NCBI GenBank assembly: GCA_964622895.1
Contig: CAZUSB010000010.1
Span: forward strand, 1-21,128
Length of the DNA: 21,128 bases
Direction: 5' to 3'
From: JAGOZV01 sp964622895
Lineage (GTDB): Bacteria; Patescibacteriota; Saccharimonadia; Saccharimonadales; Saccharimonadaceae
The notes below the pieces were generated by a model that saw only the letters and a program-made list of their open reading frames with translations, did no database searches and was not told where the DNA came from. The first letter of the stretch is position 1. Each line of letters opens with the position of its first letter. Shown one piece after another: positions 6,450 to 14,893 of this stretch. Both the position numbers and the translations under genes were made by a program.

Positions 6450-7454
6450 ATGGATGAGATTAAGACAACTAGGGAAGAGTTGATTGAGGTTGTAAAAAAT
6501 TCTGATACACCAACAGAAGTTTTGAAATCTTCACAACTAAAAAAACTTTATAAAAAAATCGGCTCGGTAGACGCATCGCAGCGTGCAGAGCTCGGTCAGG
6601 CGATAAATTCTTTAAAAAATGAGTTGACAAAACTGATCGCCGAAAAGCAAGATAAACTTGACAGTAAAAAAGTTGTGGCAATTGATGTGACAGCGCCAAT
6701 GGATTTAAATCAAAAAAATATGACGCTGCTACCTGCCGAAAAAGGTTCGCGCCATCCGATTTCGAGCGAACTTGATCGAATTACCGATATTTTTACTCGC
6801 ATGGGTTTTGAGGCGATTGAGTCTCGTCAGATTGACAATGACTACAATATGTTTAGTGCTCTAAATTTTCCAAAAAATCACCCGGCCCGTGATGGCTATG
6901 ATACTTTTCGTACCGAAGAAGGTTTTATACCACCCGCTCATACTAGTACCATGCAAAACCGCATCTTAAAACAGGGTCGCGCGCAACTTGAAGAAACTGG
7001 ACAACTGGCCGTTGTTAGTTATGGACGAGTTTTTAGAAATGAAAATGTTGATGCGACACATGACCACACATTTTATCAGTGTGAGGGCATTTTTGTTAGT
7101 GAAAATGCCGATATGAGTCAACTTTTGGGGACATTGCAAACGTTTTTTGAGACGTATTATGGACAGAAATTAAATATCAAGACTCAACCAGCATTTTTCC
7201 CATTTACCGAGCCAAGTTTGGAATTTGCTATTGAAAAACCACAAGAAATCGGCGGAAAACCAGGAGAGTGGCTAGAAATGCTCGGTTGTGGCATGATTCA
7301 CCCAAATGTTTTGAAAGAAGCAGGCATTGATCCTGAAAAGTACAAAGGGTTTGCTTGGGGCGGTGGTGTTGAGAGATTGATTATGCTCAGATATGGTATA
7401 GAAGATTTGAGACATTTTGAGTCGGCAAAGTTAAGTTTTTTGGAGAAATTTTAA
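6450..7454 (+). CDS. pheS: Phenylalanyl-tRNA synthetase alpha subunit
   Basis: The catalytic class II subunit of the alpha2-beta2 enzyme that charges tRNA-Phe. The 334 residues are a usual length. The N-terminal 75 residues form the tRNA-binding coiled coil. Motif 2 region reads GRVFRNENVDATHDHTFYQ, then FFPFTEPS, the GCGMIHPNVL block and motif 3 GGGVERLIMLRYG. The Ala in GFAWGGG that shapes the phenylalanine pocket is kept, although the common GFAFG is GFAWG here. No SD lies before the ATG; a weak -10-like TAGTAT ends 7 nt upstream. pheT follows after one base, so the pair is co-translated. Confidence 0.97.
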   Translation: MDEIKTTREELIEVVKNSDTPTEVLKSSQLKKLYKKIGSVDASQRAELGQAINSLKNELTKLIAEKQDKLDSKKVVAIDVTAPMDLNQKNMTLLPAEKGSRHPISSELDRITDIFTRMGFEAIESRQIDNDYNMFSALNFPKNHPARDGYDTFRTEEGFIPPAHTSTMQNRILKQGRAQLEETGQLAVVSYGRVFRNENVDATHDHTFYQCEGIFVSENADMSQLLGTLQTFFETYYGQKLNIKTQPAFFPFTEPSLEFAIEKPQEIGGKPGEWLEMLGCGMIHPNVLKEAGIDPEKYKGFAWGGGVERLIMLRYGIEDLRHFESAKLSFLEKF

Positions 7455-7455
7455 G

Positions 7456-9948
7456 ATGATTGTCTCGTTGAATTGGTTGAAAAAATATACCGACATAGAT
7501 TTACCTGTTGATGAGCTGGTAGAGTTAATCGGCTCACGACTAGTAGAGGTTGAGTCAGTAAAAGATATTGGCGAAAAATATAAAGACGTCATAGTGGCAC
7601 AAGTTATTTTGACGCAAAAAGTAGATGGGTCAGATCATTTATCACAGGTGTTGATTGACGATGATGGAGTAGCCCAAGGTGTTGAACGCGACGAAAGTGG
7701 TTTTATTCAGGTGGTTTGTGGCGCACCAAATGTTCGCTCGGGCATGATGATTGCATGGCTACCGCCAGGATCGGTTGTGCCTAGCACATTAGATTCTGCT
7801 GAGCCATTTATCTTGGAGCCAAAAACGCTGATGGGCGTCAAGAGTAATGGGATGATTGCCAGCGCCAAAGAGCTAGATTTGTACGACGAGCACATAGGAA
7901 TCTTAGAATTATCGCCCGATGTCAAACCAGGACAAAAATTTGCAGATTTATTTGAATTAAACGACTATTTAATAGACATTGAAAATAAATCACTCACCAC
8001 CAGACCTGATACATTTGGAGTCATTGGATTTGCTCGGGAGATTGCTGGAATTACTGGTAATGCGTTTAAAACACCTGACTGGCTTAATGACCAAAAGTCT
8101 CAGCCAAACGGAACACTAGACACACCCAATGTTTTTATAGATAATCCTGAGCTTGCTGAGAGCTATCAGCTAGTAGTTGTAGATGGCGGTTTTAGCGGAG
8201 GCAAAACTCCCGACGAGATTAAGTCATATCTATCACGGGTCGGTGTCCGTCCGGTTAATCCTATAGTTGATGCGACGAACTATATGATGCTAGTCACAGG
8301 GCAACCACTACATGCTTTTGACTACGACAAACTGATTGCCATTAGTGGAGGTATACCTGATATTCATGTGCGTAGTGCTAGAGAGGGAGAGATTCTGCAT
8401 ACGCTTGATGACAAAAAACTAACTCTAAACGAGAATGATATTGTGATTGCAGCAAACGACCAACCGATTGCTTTAGCCGGCGCGATTGGTGGCATGGAAA
8501 CCGCGGTTGACGAAGACACTAAAACGATAGCCTTGGAAAGTGCGACATTTAATCTATATAAATTACGCAATACACAAATGAGACACGGAATTTTTAGTGA
8601 GGCTATAACCCGTTTTACAAAAGGTCAGCCGAGTCAATTAAACGGGCCGGTTATGATGGCGACATTGGCGCTTTTGGATAAGTGGGCGACAGTCACAAAT
8701 ACCAGTAAAAAGGCTGTAGCGACTGGCGACCAAGTAGAAAAACAGACTATAATTGTAAGTCCTGGTGAGATTTCTAAAACTTTAGCAACAGACCTGGATG
8801 TGCAAGATATTAAAAGTACTCTAGAAAACATAGAATTTAAAGTTTCGCAAAAAGGTGGCGCGATTGAGGTGACGGCTCCTTGGTGGCGTCAAGATATCAC
8901 TATCAAAGAGGACGTTATCGAAGAGGTTGGTCGGCTACTAGGCTATGATAATATTACGCCAACTCTGCCGGTTCGCAGTCTAAAAGCAGTAAATATTTCC
9001 AAGTACGATGCATTTAAGAGGAAAATTGGACAGACGCTTTCTGGTGCTGGTGGCAATGAAGTTTTAAACTATAGTTTTATACCGGGCAAGATGATGGATC
9101 ATGCTCTCCAAGACAAGACGAACGCCTATAAGATCGTTAATTCAATTAGTCCAGAGCTGGAATATTACAGATTATCATTGATGCCCAGTTTATTAAAAGC
9201 TACTAGAATGAATCTAAAGCAGGGCTACGAGCAGTTTATGCTTTATGAATTGAATAAAGTTCATGCTCTTAGTAGAGGGTTGACAGATGACGCGGTGCCT
9301 GTAGAAGGATATAATTTAGCCGGCGTGGTTTACCATAAAGAAGGCCTGGGTGGGGCAGAATATTTTCAAGCAAAATATGTTGTAGACTATTTACTAGCCA
9401 AATTAAATATAGAAATTGCGTATGAGCCGTTAGATCTAAATGAAAATAGCTTGAGCATGTTCTCACCATTTGAGCCAAAAAGAAGCGCCATGCTAAAAGA
9501 TAAAGAAACTGGAGATTTTATCGGTGTAGTCGGTGAATACAAAAAATCCGTACGAGAAAACTTCAAGCTACCCGAAACTGTAGCTGGTTTTGAACTAAAC
9601 CTAATCAAGCTTTACGAATTATACGAGAGAACGTCAAAATCTACATATAGTATAGTTAGTAAATACCCAAAAGTGCAACGTGATTTATGCTTTAGGGTGT
9701 CCAAGAGTACCAAATATCAGCTGGTTAACGATGCAGTCAAAAGCGCTAGCCGAGAATCTCAAGATGAAGTCGCTATAAAGACCGAGCCGGTAGATATTTA
9801 CTCAGAGGAAGGTAGTGAAACTAAAAATATTACGATTAAAATTACACTACAACCTTCCGCTGGCACACTAGACAACGAGCAGATTAATAAAATTATAAAC
9901 ACCATTACTGCGCAGGTGAGAGATAGCGCAAAAGCAGAATTAGTTTAA
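7456..9948 (+). CDS. pheT: Phenylalanyl-tRNA synthetase beta subunit
   Basis: The structural and editing subunit of PheRS, 830 residues, slightly longer than the usual ~800. Visible domains in order: N-terminal B1, the OB-fold tRNA-binding domain (about 40-165, with VVCGAPNVRSGM), the B3/B4 editing domain containing RPVNPIVDATNYMM and GQPLHAFD (about 258-285), B5 (about 435-505, with IEEVGRLLGYDNI), a catalytic-like core, and the C-terminal FDX-ACB anticodon-binding domain (last ~95 residues, KYPKVQRDLCFRV). An acidic loop in the OB domain (IDDDGVAQGVERDESG) may account for the added length. GGAG at 7442-7445 within the end of pheS gives the SD, 10 bases from ATG. It heads a tight run into the FKBP and trxB genes. 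Confidence 0.97.
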   Translation: MIVSLNWLKKYTDIDLPVDELVELIGSRLVEVESVKDIGEKYKDVIVAQVILTQKVDGSDHLSQVLIDDDGVAQGVERDESGFIQVVCGAPNVRSGMMIAWLPPGSVVPSTLDSAEPFILEPKTLMGVKSNGMIASAKELDLYDEHIGILELSPDVKPGQKFADLFELNDYLIDIENKSLTTRPDTFGVIGFAREIAGITGNAFKTPDWLNDQKSQPNGTLDTPNVFIDNPELAESYQLVVVDGGFSGGKTPDEIKSYLSRVGVRPVNPIVDATNYMMLVTGQPLHAFDYDKLIAISGGIPDIHVRSAREGEILHTLDDKKLTLNENDIVIAANDQPIALAGAIGGMETAVDEDTKTIALESATFNLYKLRNTQMRHGIFSEAITRFTKGQPSQLNGPVMMATLALLDKWATVTNTSKKAVATGDQVEKQTIIVSPGEISKTLATDLDVQDIKSTLENIEFKVSQKGGAIEVTAPWWRQDITIKEDVIEEVGRLLGYDNITPTLPVRSLKAVNISKYDAFKRKIGQTLSGAGGNEVLNYSFIPGKMMDHALQDKTNAYKIVNSISPELEYYRLSLMPSLLKATRMNLKQGYEQFMLYELNKVHALSRGLTDDAVPVEGYNLAGVVYHKEGLGGAEYFQAKYVVDYLLAKLNIEIAYEPLDLNENSLSMFSPFEPKRSAMLKDKETGDFIGVVGEYKKSVRENFKLPETVAGFELNLIKLYELYERTSKSTYSIVSKYPKVQRDLCFRVSKSTKYQLVNDAVKSASRESQDEVAIKTEPVDIYSEEGSETKNITIKITLQPSAGTLDNEQINKIINTITAQVRDSAKAELV

Positions 9949-9962
9949 TAGGAGGAGATAAA

Positions 9963-10628
9963 ATGTCAACATCATCAACAACAAATAAACAACGAATTGG
10001 GATATGGCTTATCGCTGCTTTGATGGCAGTAGGAACCGTCGGATCTTTATTGATGGTAGTGTTAGCAAACGAAAATGCCGGAAAAGACCAGGCTCGATTG
10101 CAGGAAATGATGAACGAGTATAGCGAAAAGATTGACGAGCATAACGCCAAAATGTCCAAAATATATTTTCCGTTATTTAGTCCATATCGAGAAGACGTAG
10201 CGCCGTTTGACGCAGACGTCAAAGAGCTTGAGGTAGAAATACTAAAAGAGGGAGATGGAAAAGAGATTGGCGAAAATGAAGAATTTTATGTCTATTATTT
10301 GGGCTGGATGCCTGACGGAAAAGTTTTTGATAGTTCGTTTGAAGAAAAAGACGATGATGTCAACAAGGCTACTGAGCTAAAAGGACCATTTCCGGTAGAA
10401 CCAGATGGTGGAGTGATTGAGGGGTGGAAAGAAGGTTTAACTGATCTGATGATTGGTGATGTTATTCAATTAACGATCCCAGCAGAAAAGGCATATGGCG
10501 AGACCGGTAGCGGTGAGATTCCAGCTAACACGCCTTTACGGTTTATAGTTATGGTAATAGATAATTCATCTCAACCACCAATTCCTAGTGAGTTATCTAA
10601 ACTTTATGAAAGAATAGGAGAATACTGA
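9963..10628 (+). CDS. Membrane-anchored FKBP-type peptidyl-prolyl isomerase
   Basis: A 221-residue protein predicted to speed proline isomerisation during folding outside the membrane. Residues 11-35 form a hydrophobic anchor or signal helix; there is no lipobox cysteine, so it is not a typical lipoprotein. A helical linker (40-65) leads to an FKBP domain at about 88-200, with YYLGWMPDGKVFDSS, FPVEPDGGVIEGWKEGL, IQLTIPAEKAYGE and PANTPLRFIVMVID, including the FKBP-typical GVIEGW and AYG. The domain carries a short acidic insertion (EEKDDDVNKATEL). The SD is GGAGG (9951-9955), seven bases before ATG and 15 bp after pheT. trxB starts one base after its TGA. Grouping with trxB suggests a protein-folding and redox pair sharing the pheST transcript. 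Confidence 0.9.
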   Translation: MSTSSTTNKQRIGIWLIAALMAVGTVGSLLMVVLANENAGKDQARLQEMMNEYSEKIDEHNAKMSKIYFPLFSPYREDVAPFDADVKELEVEILKEGDGKEIGENEEFYVYYLGWMPDGKVFDSSFEEKDDDVNKATELKGPFPVEPDGGVIEGWKEGLTDLMIGDVIQLTIPAEKAYGETGSGEIPANTPLRFIVMVIDNSSQPPIPSELSKLYERIGEY

Positions 10629-10629
10629 A

Positions 10630-11565
10630 ATGTCTGAGATTATTGATACAGTCATGATAGGGGCGGGTCCCAGTGCTTTGGCGGCGGCCATTTATACCAC
10701 CCGCGAAGATATTCAAACAGATTTATACGAAAAAGCGGTTGTGGGCGGTTTGGCTGCTATTACCGATCGTGTAGATAACTATCCTGGTTTTCCTGATGGC
10801 ATTGGTGGAATGCAGCTAGCTAGCGATCTAGAAAAACAAGCAAATCGTTTCGGTGCGAAAATCAAGTTTGGTGAAGTTAGTGGCTTGAAAGATGCTGGCT
10901 CTCATCGTGTTTTGACGATTGATGGTAAAGAAATTTTAGCAAAAACCGTTTTGATTGCAACCGGTAGCGACTACAACAAGCTGGGGATCAAAGGCGAGGC
11001 TGAATTTTATGGAAAAGGTGTCCACTACTGTGCAACATGTGACGGTGCTTTTTATAGAGATTTGGATATAGTAGTCGTCGGGGGTGGAAATTCCGCCATC
11101 CAAGAGGCGATATTTTTAACACGTTTTGTTAAAAAAATAGATTTATTGGTGCGCAGTAAAATCCGTGCCAGTGAAGTGTTAAAACAAGATTTGCAAAAAT
11201 ATGTAGATAGCGGACAAATTGTTGTACACCTTGAGACATTACCGACTGAGATCGTTGGTGGTGACAAGGGTATAGAAAAAGTACTTGTCAAGAATCCAGG
11301 CGGAGAGAGTGAGATAAAAACTGACGGCGTCTTTATATTTATCGGTTTAAAACCAAATACCGGCTTTTTGAAAGATTCTGGTATAGAGCTGGACGAAGTT
11401 GGATTGATAAAAACAGATAAAAAATTAGAAACTTCTATGTCCGGTGTTTTTGCAAGTGGCGATGTACGCAGTGGGGCAACCATGCAAATCGCTTCAGCTG
11501 TCGGCGAGGGCGCAACGGCTGCTTTGTCAATCCGACATTTCTTAGAGAATTCTTTACAAAACTAA
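10630..11565 (+). CDS. trxB: Thioredoxin reductase (FAD, CATC active site)
   Basis: A 311-residue low-molecular-weight thioredoxin reductase that passes electrons from NAD(P)H through FAD to the CATC disulfide (134-137) and on to thioredoxin. FAD binding is shown by MIGAGPSALAAA (9-20) and the C-terminal GDVRSGATMQIASAVGEG; the pyridine nucleotide site by GGGNSA (151-156). The HRRxxxR motif that binds the NADPH 2'-phosphate is altered to LVRSKIR, keeping the second and last Arg but losing His and the first Arg, so the nucleotide preference may be relaxed or shifted. The SD GGAG (10617-10620) lies in the end of the FKBP gene, and ATG follows its TGA by one base. It is the last gene of the pheST operon, 7 bp from a convergent gene, with no strong terminator between. 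Confidence 0.93.
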   Translation: MSEIIDTVMIGAGPSALAAAIYTTREDIQTDLYEKAVVGGLAAITDRVDNYPGFPDGIGGMQLASDLEKQANRFGAKIKFGEVSGLKDAGSHRVLTIDGKEILAKTVLIATGSDYNKLGIKGEAEFYGKGVHYCATCDGAFYRDLDIVVVGGGNSAIQEAIFLTRFVKKIDLLVRSKIRASEVLKQDLQKYVDSGQIVVHLETLPTEIVGGDKGIEKVLVKNPGGESEIKTDGVFIFIGLKPNTGFLKDSGIELDEVGLIKTDKKLETSMSGVFASGDVRSGATMQIASAVGEGATAALSIRHFLENSLQN

Positions 11566-11572
11566 AGTCTTT

Positions 11573-12568
11573 CTAAAGTTTTGGCGACTTTATTTCGGTT
11601 TCGGTGTATTTTTCTAGTTGCTTAATATAGTCAGGGCTACTGGTCTCAATAGCTATTTCACGAGTACCGAGCATGCCGCCACCGCTAACAAGATTGTGTG
11701 AGCCTGATATAGCCACCTTTGAATCATCTGGCATGGTATATATTATGTATTTTGCGTGGATATAACGAGGGTGGGTGTAATCGGTTTTAAACCCAGAGCG
11801 CCACATACCGAATTTTATGGTCATTTTGTTTAAAAATGTCGCATGTTCAGGTGAGTTAAAATATAGTGTATGATCAATTTTTTTGAGATTTTTGGCGAAC
11901 TTACCATAGGGTGCGTATTGCGTGACCAAAACGGCCTTCTTAGCTTGTCCGGCTAGCTCTACTGCTCGTTTATAGATTAGTGAGTCACCAATGAAGCCTC
12001 CGTCCACCAATATCTTGCTATCTTTATAGTGTACGGCATAGGATTTATAGCCGCTACCGGTGCGGTCTGATTTTAAGATATTTTTGTAAATTTCCATCAA
12101 CAACCCAGCCACTTCTTTGTCTTTAAATCTAAAAAAATAGTCGACTGCTTCAAGCCCGGTTTTATATAGATTGATACCACCAAAGCAGTAAACGATATCG
12201 TCTACAACCACCCATTTGGTGTGTGTGCGGCCAGAAAAAATCAGGAATTTAGATTTGCCGAGCCATTTAAAATTAACTTTGTTTTTCTTGAAACTCTTCT
12301 TTAGGTTTCTGAGGGTGTTAAATTTTTTCTTATATAACGAAAATGGCTTAAACCGACTACTCAGTTCGCCATAAGTAAAAATATCCGCCGCCACGTTAAC
12401 TTTGACGCCCCTTTTTCCGGCTCTTTTTAACGCTTTTATCATCGGAGCTGTCGCTTCGTCATCCATTAAAAGTGTAGATATTACACAAACACGTTTTTTT
12501 GCCTGATCAATATCTTTTGCGATTTCATCAATCACTTCCGAGGCTTTTATTAGTTTTGCGTCGTTCAT
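11573..12568 (-). CDS. Phospholipase D-like protein with one intact and one degenerate HKD motif
   Basis: A 331-residue PLD-superfamily protein with two halves. HKD1 is complete (H116, K118, D123 in HTKWVVVDD). HKD2 has H271 and K273 in HAKYIIYTMP, but Thr278 stands where Asp is expected; the following GSHN (289-292) is normal. The superfamily includes cardiolipin synthases, phosphatidyltransferases and nucleases, which use the two His residues as nucleophile and acid, so activity remains likely. I see no membrane helix or signal peptide, so a soluble enzyme is expected. Between the motifs is a very basic stretch (about 80-107), which could bind DNA or anionic lipid. There is no SD; TATAAT ends 8 nt before ATG, predicting a leaderless mRNA. 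It is divergent from ppa with overlapping promoters. Confidence 0.82.
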   Translation of the reverse strand: MNDAKLIKASEVIDEIAKDIDQAKKRVCVISTLLMDDEATAPMIKALKRAGKRGVKVNVAADIFTYGELSSRFKPFSLYKKKFNTLRNLKKSFKKNKVNFKWLGKSKFLIFSGRTHTKWVVVDDIVYCFGGINLYKTGLEAVDYFFRFKDKEVAGLLMEIYKNILKSDRTGSGYKSYAVHYKDSKILVDGGFIGDSLIYKRAVELAGQAKKAVLVTQYAPYGKFAKNLKKIDHTLYFNSPEHATFLNKMTIKFGMWRSGFKTDYTHPRYIHAKYIIYTMPDDSKVAISGSHNLVSGGGMLGTREIAIETSSPDYIKQLEKYTETEIKSPKL

Positions 12569-12576
12569 AAAGTCTT

Positions 12577-12606
12577 ATTATACAACTTATCGCTAAAAAC
12601 TGATAA
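12577..12606 (-). promoter_or_regulatory. Predicted leaderless promoter of the PLD-like gene
   Basis: Minus strand: -35 TTATCA (12601-12606), an 18-bp spacer, -10 TATAAT (12577-12582), then 8 nt to ATG at 12568. The -35 overlaps the proposed -10 of the divergent ppa gene. Confidence 0.6.
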
Positions 12607-12609
12607 ACT
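12604..12609 (+). promoter_or_regulatory. Possible ppa -10 element
   Basis: TAAACT preceded by TGA (extended -10 form) lies 32 nt before the ppa ATG, leaving room for a leader with the SD AAGGAG. No good -35 is seen. It overlaps the -35 of the PLD-like gene. Confidence 0.3.
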
Positions 12610-12641
12610 AAAGAGAGATAAGAAAAAGGAGAATTAAATAG

Positions 12642-13093
12642 ATGGCAGATTTTAATGAAATTTTAACACCAGGTGATTATGAAAATGGTCTGATAAATGT
12701 TGTTGTAGAAATTCCAGAGGGCAGTTCAAACAAAGTAGAATGGGATCGCAACAAAAAGGCGTTTATGCTTGATCGGGTAGAGCCAAAGATTTTTGCAAAA
12801 CCAACTAATTATGGATTTATACCACAAACATTAGACGAAGATGGTGATGAGTTAGACGTACTTTTAATCACCACCGATCCACTGCCAACCGGAGTGTTTT
12901 TGGAGGCAAAAATTATTGGCGTGATGGAGTTTGTAGACGACAACGAAGTAGACGATAAGATTATTGCAGTTCCCGCTGACGATCGTCACACCGGAAACGC
13001 TATTGAAAAGCTTGAAGACTTGCCTAAGCAATTACTAAATCAAATTGAATTTCATTTTAATCGCTATAAAGACTTAAAAAAGCCAGGCTCAAC
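12642..13093 (+). CDS. ppa: Soluble inorganic pyrophosphatase (family I), 3'-truncated by gap
   Basis: A cytoplasmic enzyme that hydrolyses pyrophosphate, pulling DNA, RNA and aminoacyl-tRNA synthesis forward. The visible 150 residues hold every active-site position I can align with E. coli PPase: E23, K31, E33, R45, Y57, the DGDELD triad D67/D69/D72, D99, D104, K106, and Y142-K143. Only the final ~20-30 residues of the family length are lost in the 100-N gap. The SD AAGGAG lies 10 bases before the ATG. It is divergent from the PLD-like gene and convergent with rel across the gap. Confidence 0.95.
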
Positions 13094-13193
13094 NNNNNNN
13101 NNNNNNNNNNNNNNNNNNNNNNNNNNNNNNNNNNNNNNNNNNNNNNNNNNNNNNNNNNNNNNNNNNNNNNNNNNNNNNNNNNNNNNNNNNNNN
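13094..13193. other. Assembly gap (100 N)
   Basis: Exactly 100 Ns between two convergent genes, cutting the 3' ends of both ppa and rel. If the true gap were about 100 bp, ppa would need most of it and rel would end almost at once; a full-length Rel would require roughly 1 kb more. Confidence 0.99.
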
Positions 13194-14263
13194 TTCTTGG
13201 CATAGGAGCTAGATGATTTATTATCGTGATAATGAAAACTAGCCGCCAAACCACGCTCAGCATATTCATGCATTTTTTGTGAGCGGATTTGAAATTCTAC
13301 GATTTGTTTGTTAGGCGTAATGACGGTGGTATGGAGGCTTTGATAACCATTTGGCTTTGGTATAGCGATGTAGTCTTTGATACGACTAATCATCGGTTGA
13401 TATAAACCATGCAAAATACCAAGCACAGAATAACAATCTTCCTGGCGAGGCACAATGATGCGAAGTGCCATTAGGTCGTATACGTCATCAAAACTATTGT
13501 TCTTTTTGTGTAGCTTTTTATGTAGACTATATATACTTTTAACTCGTCCATTAATTTCAAATTCAATCCCCTGTGCTTTTAAGGCTTGCTCGACTTCGGA
13601 ACGAATTATGCCAAGTTTTTTGGTACTTTTTCCAAGGCGCTTTTTTAACATGACTTGCAGATTCTTGAACTCTTTTGGGTTTAAATAACTAAATGCTAAC
13701 TCTTCAATCTGAGTGCGCACTCTGCCCATACCTAGCCTGTCGGCCATCGGGCCAAAAACTTCTAGACTTTCTTTGGCAATCTTTTTTTGCTTCGCTGGTG
13801 ACATATGGTTTAGCGTCATTAGATTATGTAGTCGGTCAGCTAGTTTTATGATGATAACTCTAACGTCTTGTCCGACAGCGATCAATAGTTTAGATAGATT
13901 ATCGGTGGTTTGCGGGAGGTAGTCATCAAGACTTTTCATGCCAGAGCGTGCTTGGGAAATCTTAGTAACTCCATCTACCAAAAACGCTACATCATCGCCA
14001 AAATGATTTTTGATGTCATTTAGTGTAGTTTCAGTGTCCTCTACGGTGTCATGCAAAATACCGGCAACAATCGTGTCAATATCCATCCCCCAGTCAATCA
14101 AAATAGCGCCAACACTAATCGGATGAGTGATATAAGGTTCGCCGCTCTTTCGTTTTTGTCCTATATGCGCAGAACTAGCAAAATCAATAGCGTGCTCAAT
14201 CTCCTGAGCTTCTTCTGGTTCAAAAACTAATCTAGCTTGAGATAGTAGGGCATCTTTTCTCAT
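13194..14263 (-). CDS. rel: Bifunctional RelA/SpoT-family (p)ppGpp synthetase/hydrolase, 3'-truncated by gap
   Basis: The stringent-response enzyme that makes and breaks (p)ppGpp. The 356 visible residues include the HD hydrolase domain (THP near 46-48, LHDTVEDT with HD at 71-72, ADRLHN 142-147) and the synthetase domain (D263 in VYDLMALRIIV, RIKD 294-297, NGYQSLHT 305-312, E323 in EFQIRS). RIKD is the RXKD form seen in bifunctional Rel/SpoT rather than the EXDD form of synthetase-only RelA. Both activities are thus expected. The TGS and ACT regulatory domains would lie in or beyond the gap. I chose ATG 14263 over an upstream TTG at 14299 because the promoter's -10 lies between them; the mRNA would be leaderless and no SD is present. 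Confidence 0.93.
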
Positions 14264-14270
14264 AGATTTA

Positions 14271-14299
14271 ATTGTACTATGTGTGCTTGTTAGTGACAA
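14271..14299 (-). promoter_or_regulatory. Leaderless promoter of rel, fixing its start codon
   Basis: Minus strand: -35 TTGTCA (14294-14299), a 17-bp spacer, -10 TACAAT (14271-14276), then 7 nt to ATG at 14263. The TTG at 14299 sits inside the -35 box and cannot be in this transcript. Confidence 0.75.
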
Positions 14300-14317
14300 A
14301 CTCAGTTATAATTATTT

Positions 14318-14346
14318 TTCACATTTATGTAGATAAGTGCTATAAT
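14318..14346 (+). promoter_or_regulatory. Strong leaderless promoter of the DUF948-like/ytxH/DUF5665 operon
   Basis: -35 TTCACA (14318-14323), a 17-bp spacer ending in TGC, -10 TATAAT (14341-14346), then only 6 nt to ATG at 14353. This is near-consensus in every element. Transcription would start at about the A of the ATG. Confidence 0.8.
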
Positions 14347-14352
14347 AAAAGT

Positions 14353-14616
14353 ATGAACGGACCGCTTATATTTACAGTTTTTCTAATTACCATGTTGATC
14401 ATACTGGTTATTGCGGCTGGAATCATTATCGCTTATTTGATTAATATCAATAAAGATATCAAAAAGCTTATGCGCACGACAGAAAAGTCCAGTCGAGATA
14501 TCGCTGATTTTTCAAAAGTTTTATCTTCTATTAGCACACCACTAATGATATTTGGTGCGGTTACAAGTATTTTTACAAAGTTTAATAAGTTCAATAAAAA
14601 GAAAGGAAAGAGATAA
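14353..14616 (+). CDS. Small single-pass membrane protein, DUF948-like
   Basis: An 87-residue protein with an N-terminal membrane helix (about 4-30), a short amphipathic helix (NKDIKKLMRTTEKSSRDI), a second hydrophobic patch (about 60-74) and a Lys-rich end. The arrangement of one N-terminal anchor followed by a short heptad helix is that of small DUF948 proteins, often encoded beside YtxH proteins as here; the assignment is by eye and by context. No enzyme motif is present. It has no SD and starts 6 nt after a strong TATAAT. ytxH begins one base after its stop. Confidence 0.75.
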   Translation: MNGPLIFTVFLITMLIILVIAAGIIIAYLININKDIKKLMRTTEKSSRDIADFSKVLSSISTPLMIFGAVTSIFTKFNKFNKKKGKR

Positions 14617-14617
14617 T

Positions 14618-14893
14618 ATGTCAAAAGGTAAATTTGCACTAGGAGCACTTTTAGGAGCTGCAGTAGGAGCGGCATCAGGACTTTTATTTGCGCCAAAGAG
14701 TGGTAAAGAGACGAGGGAAGATATCAAGAAGCATGCGCAGGATGCATACAAAGATATAGAAAAGACTGGTAAAGATGTCGCTCAAAACACTGAGGACGTT
14801 GTAGATAGCGTAAAAAAGCAGGCCGAAGATTTTCGAGGGCGTGCGGAGCGAGCAATAGATGGCGCAAAAAAAGGCTTCAACTCAAAAAACTAA
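14618..14893 (+). CDS. YtxH-domain (general stress-like) membrane protein
   Basis: A 91-residue protein. The N-terminus has the YtxH signature: a Gly/Ala-rich membrane helix (about 5-24, ALGALLGAAVGAASGLLFAP) followed at once by PKSGKETREDIKKHAQ. The remainder is a long charged helix with repeated D-x-V and K-x-A units that is probably a coiled coil or LEA-like. YtxH proteins in Firmicutes are general-stress or envelope proteins of unclear biochemical role. A modest AAAGGA lies about 10 bases before ATG. The last 35 bases overlap the start of the next gene in another frame, which argues for coupled translation. Confidence 0.88.
   Translation: MSKGKFALGALLGAAVGAASGLLFAPKSGKETREDIKKHAQDAYKDIEKTGKDVAQNTEDVVDSVKKQAEDFRGRAERAIDGAKKGFNSKN

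Noticed and set aside
11563..11592. Possible terminator between trxB and the PLD-like gene: TAAAGTC / GACTTTA, 16-nt loop
   Set aside because: The stem is weak and AT-rich, the loop long, and the following T-run is short; most of it lies in the PLD-like coding end.
14264..14299. TTG at 14299 as the rel start
   Set aside because: It lies in the -35 box of a well-formed promoter whose -10 is 7 nt before the ATG at 14263.
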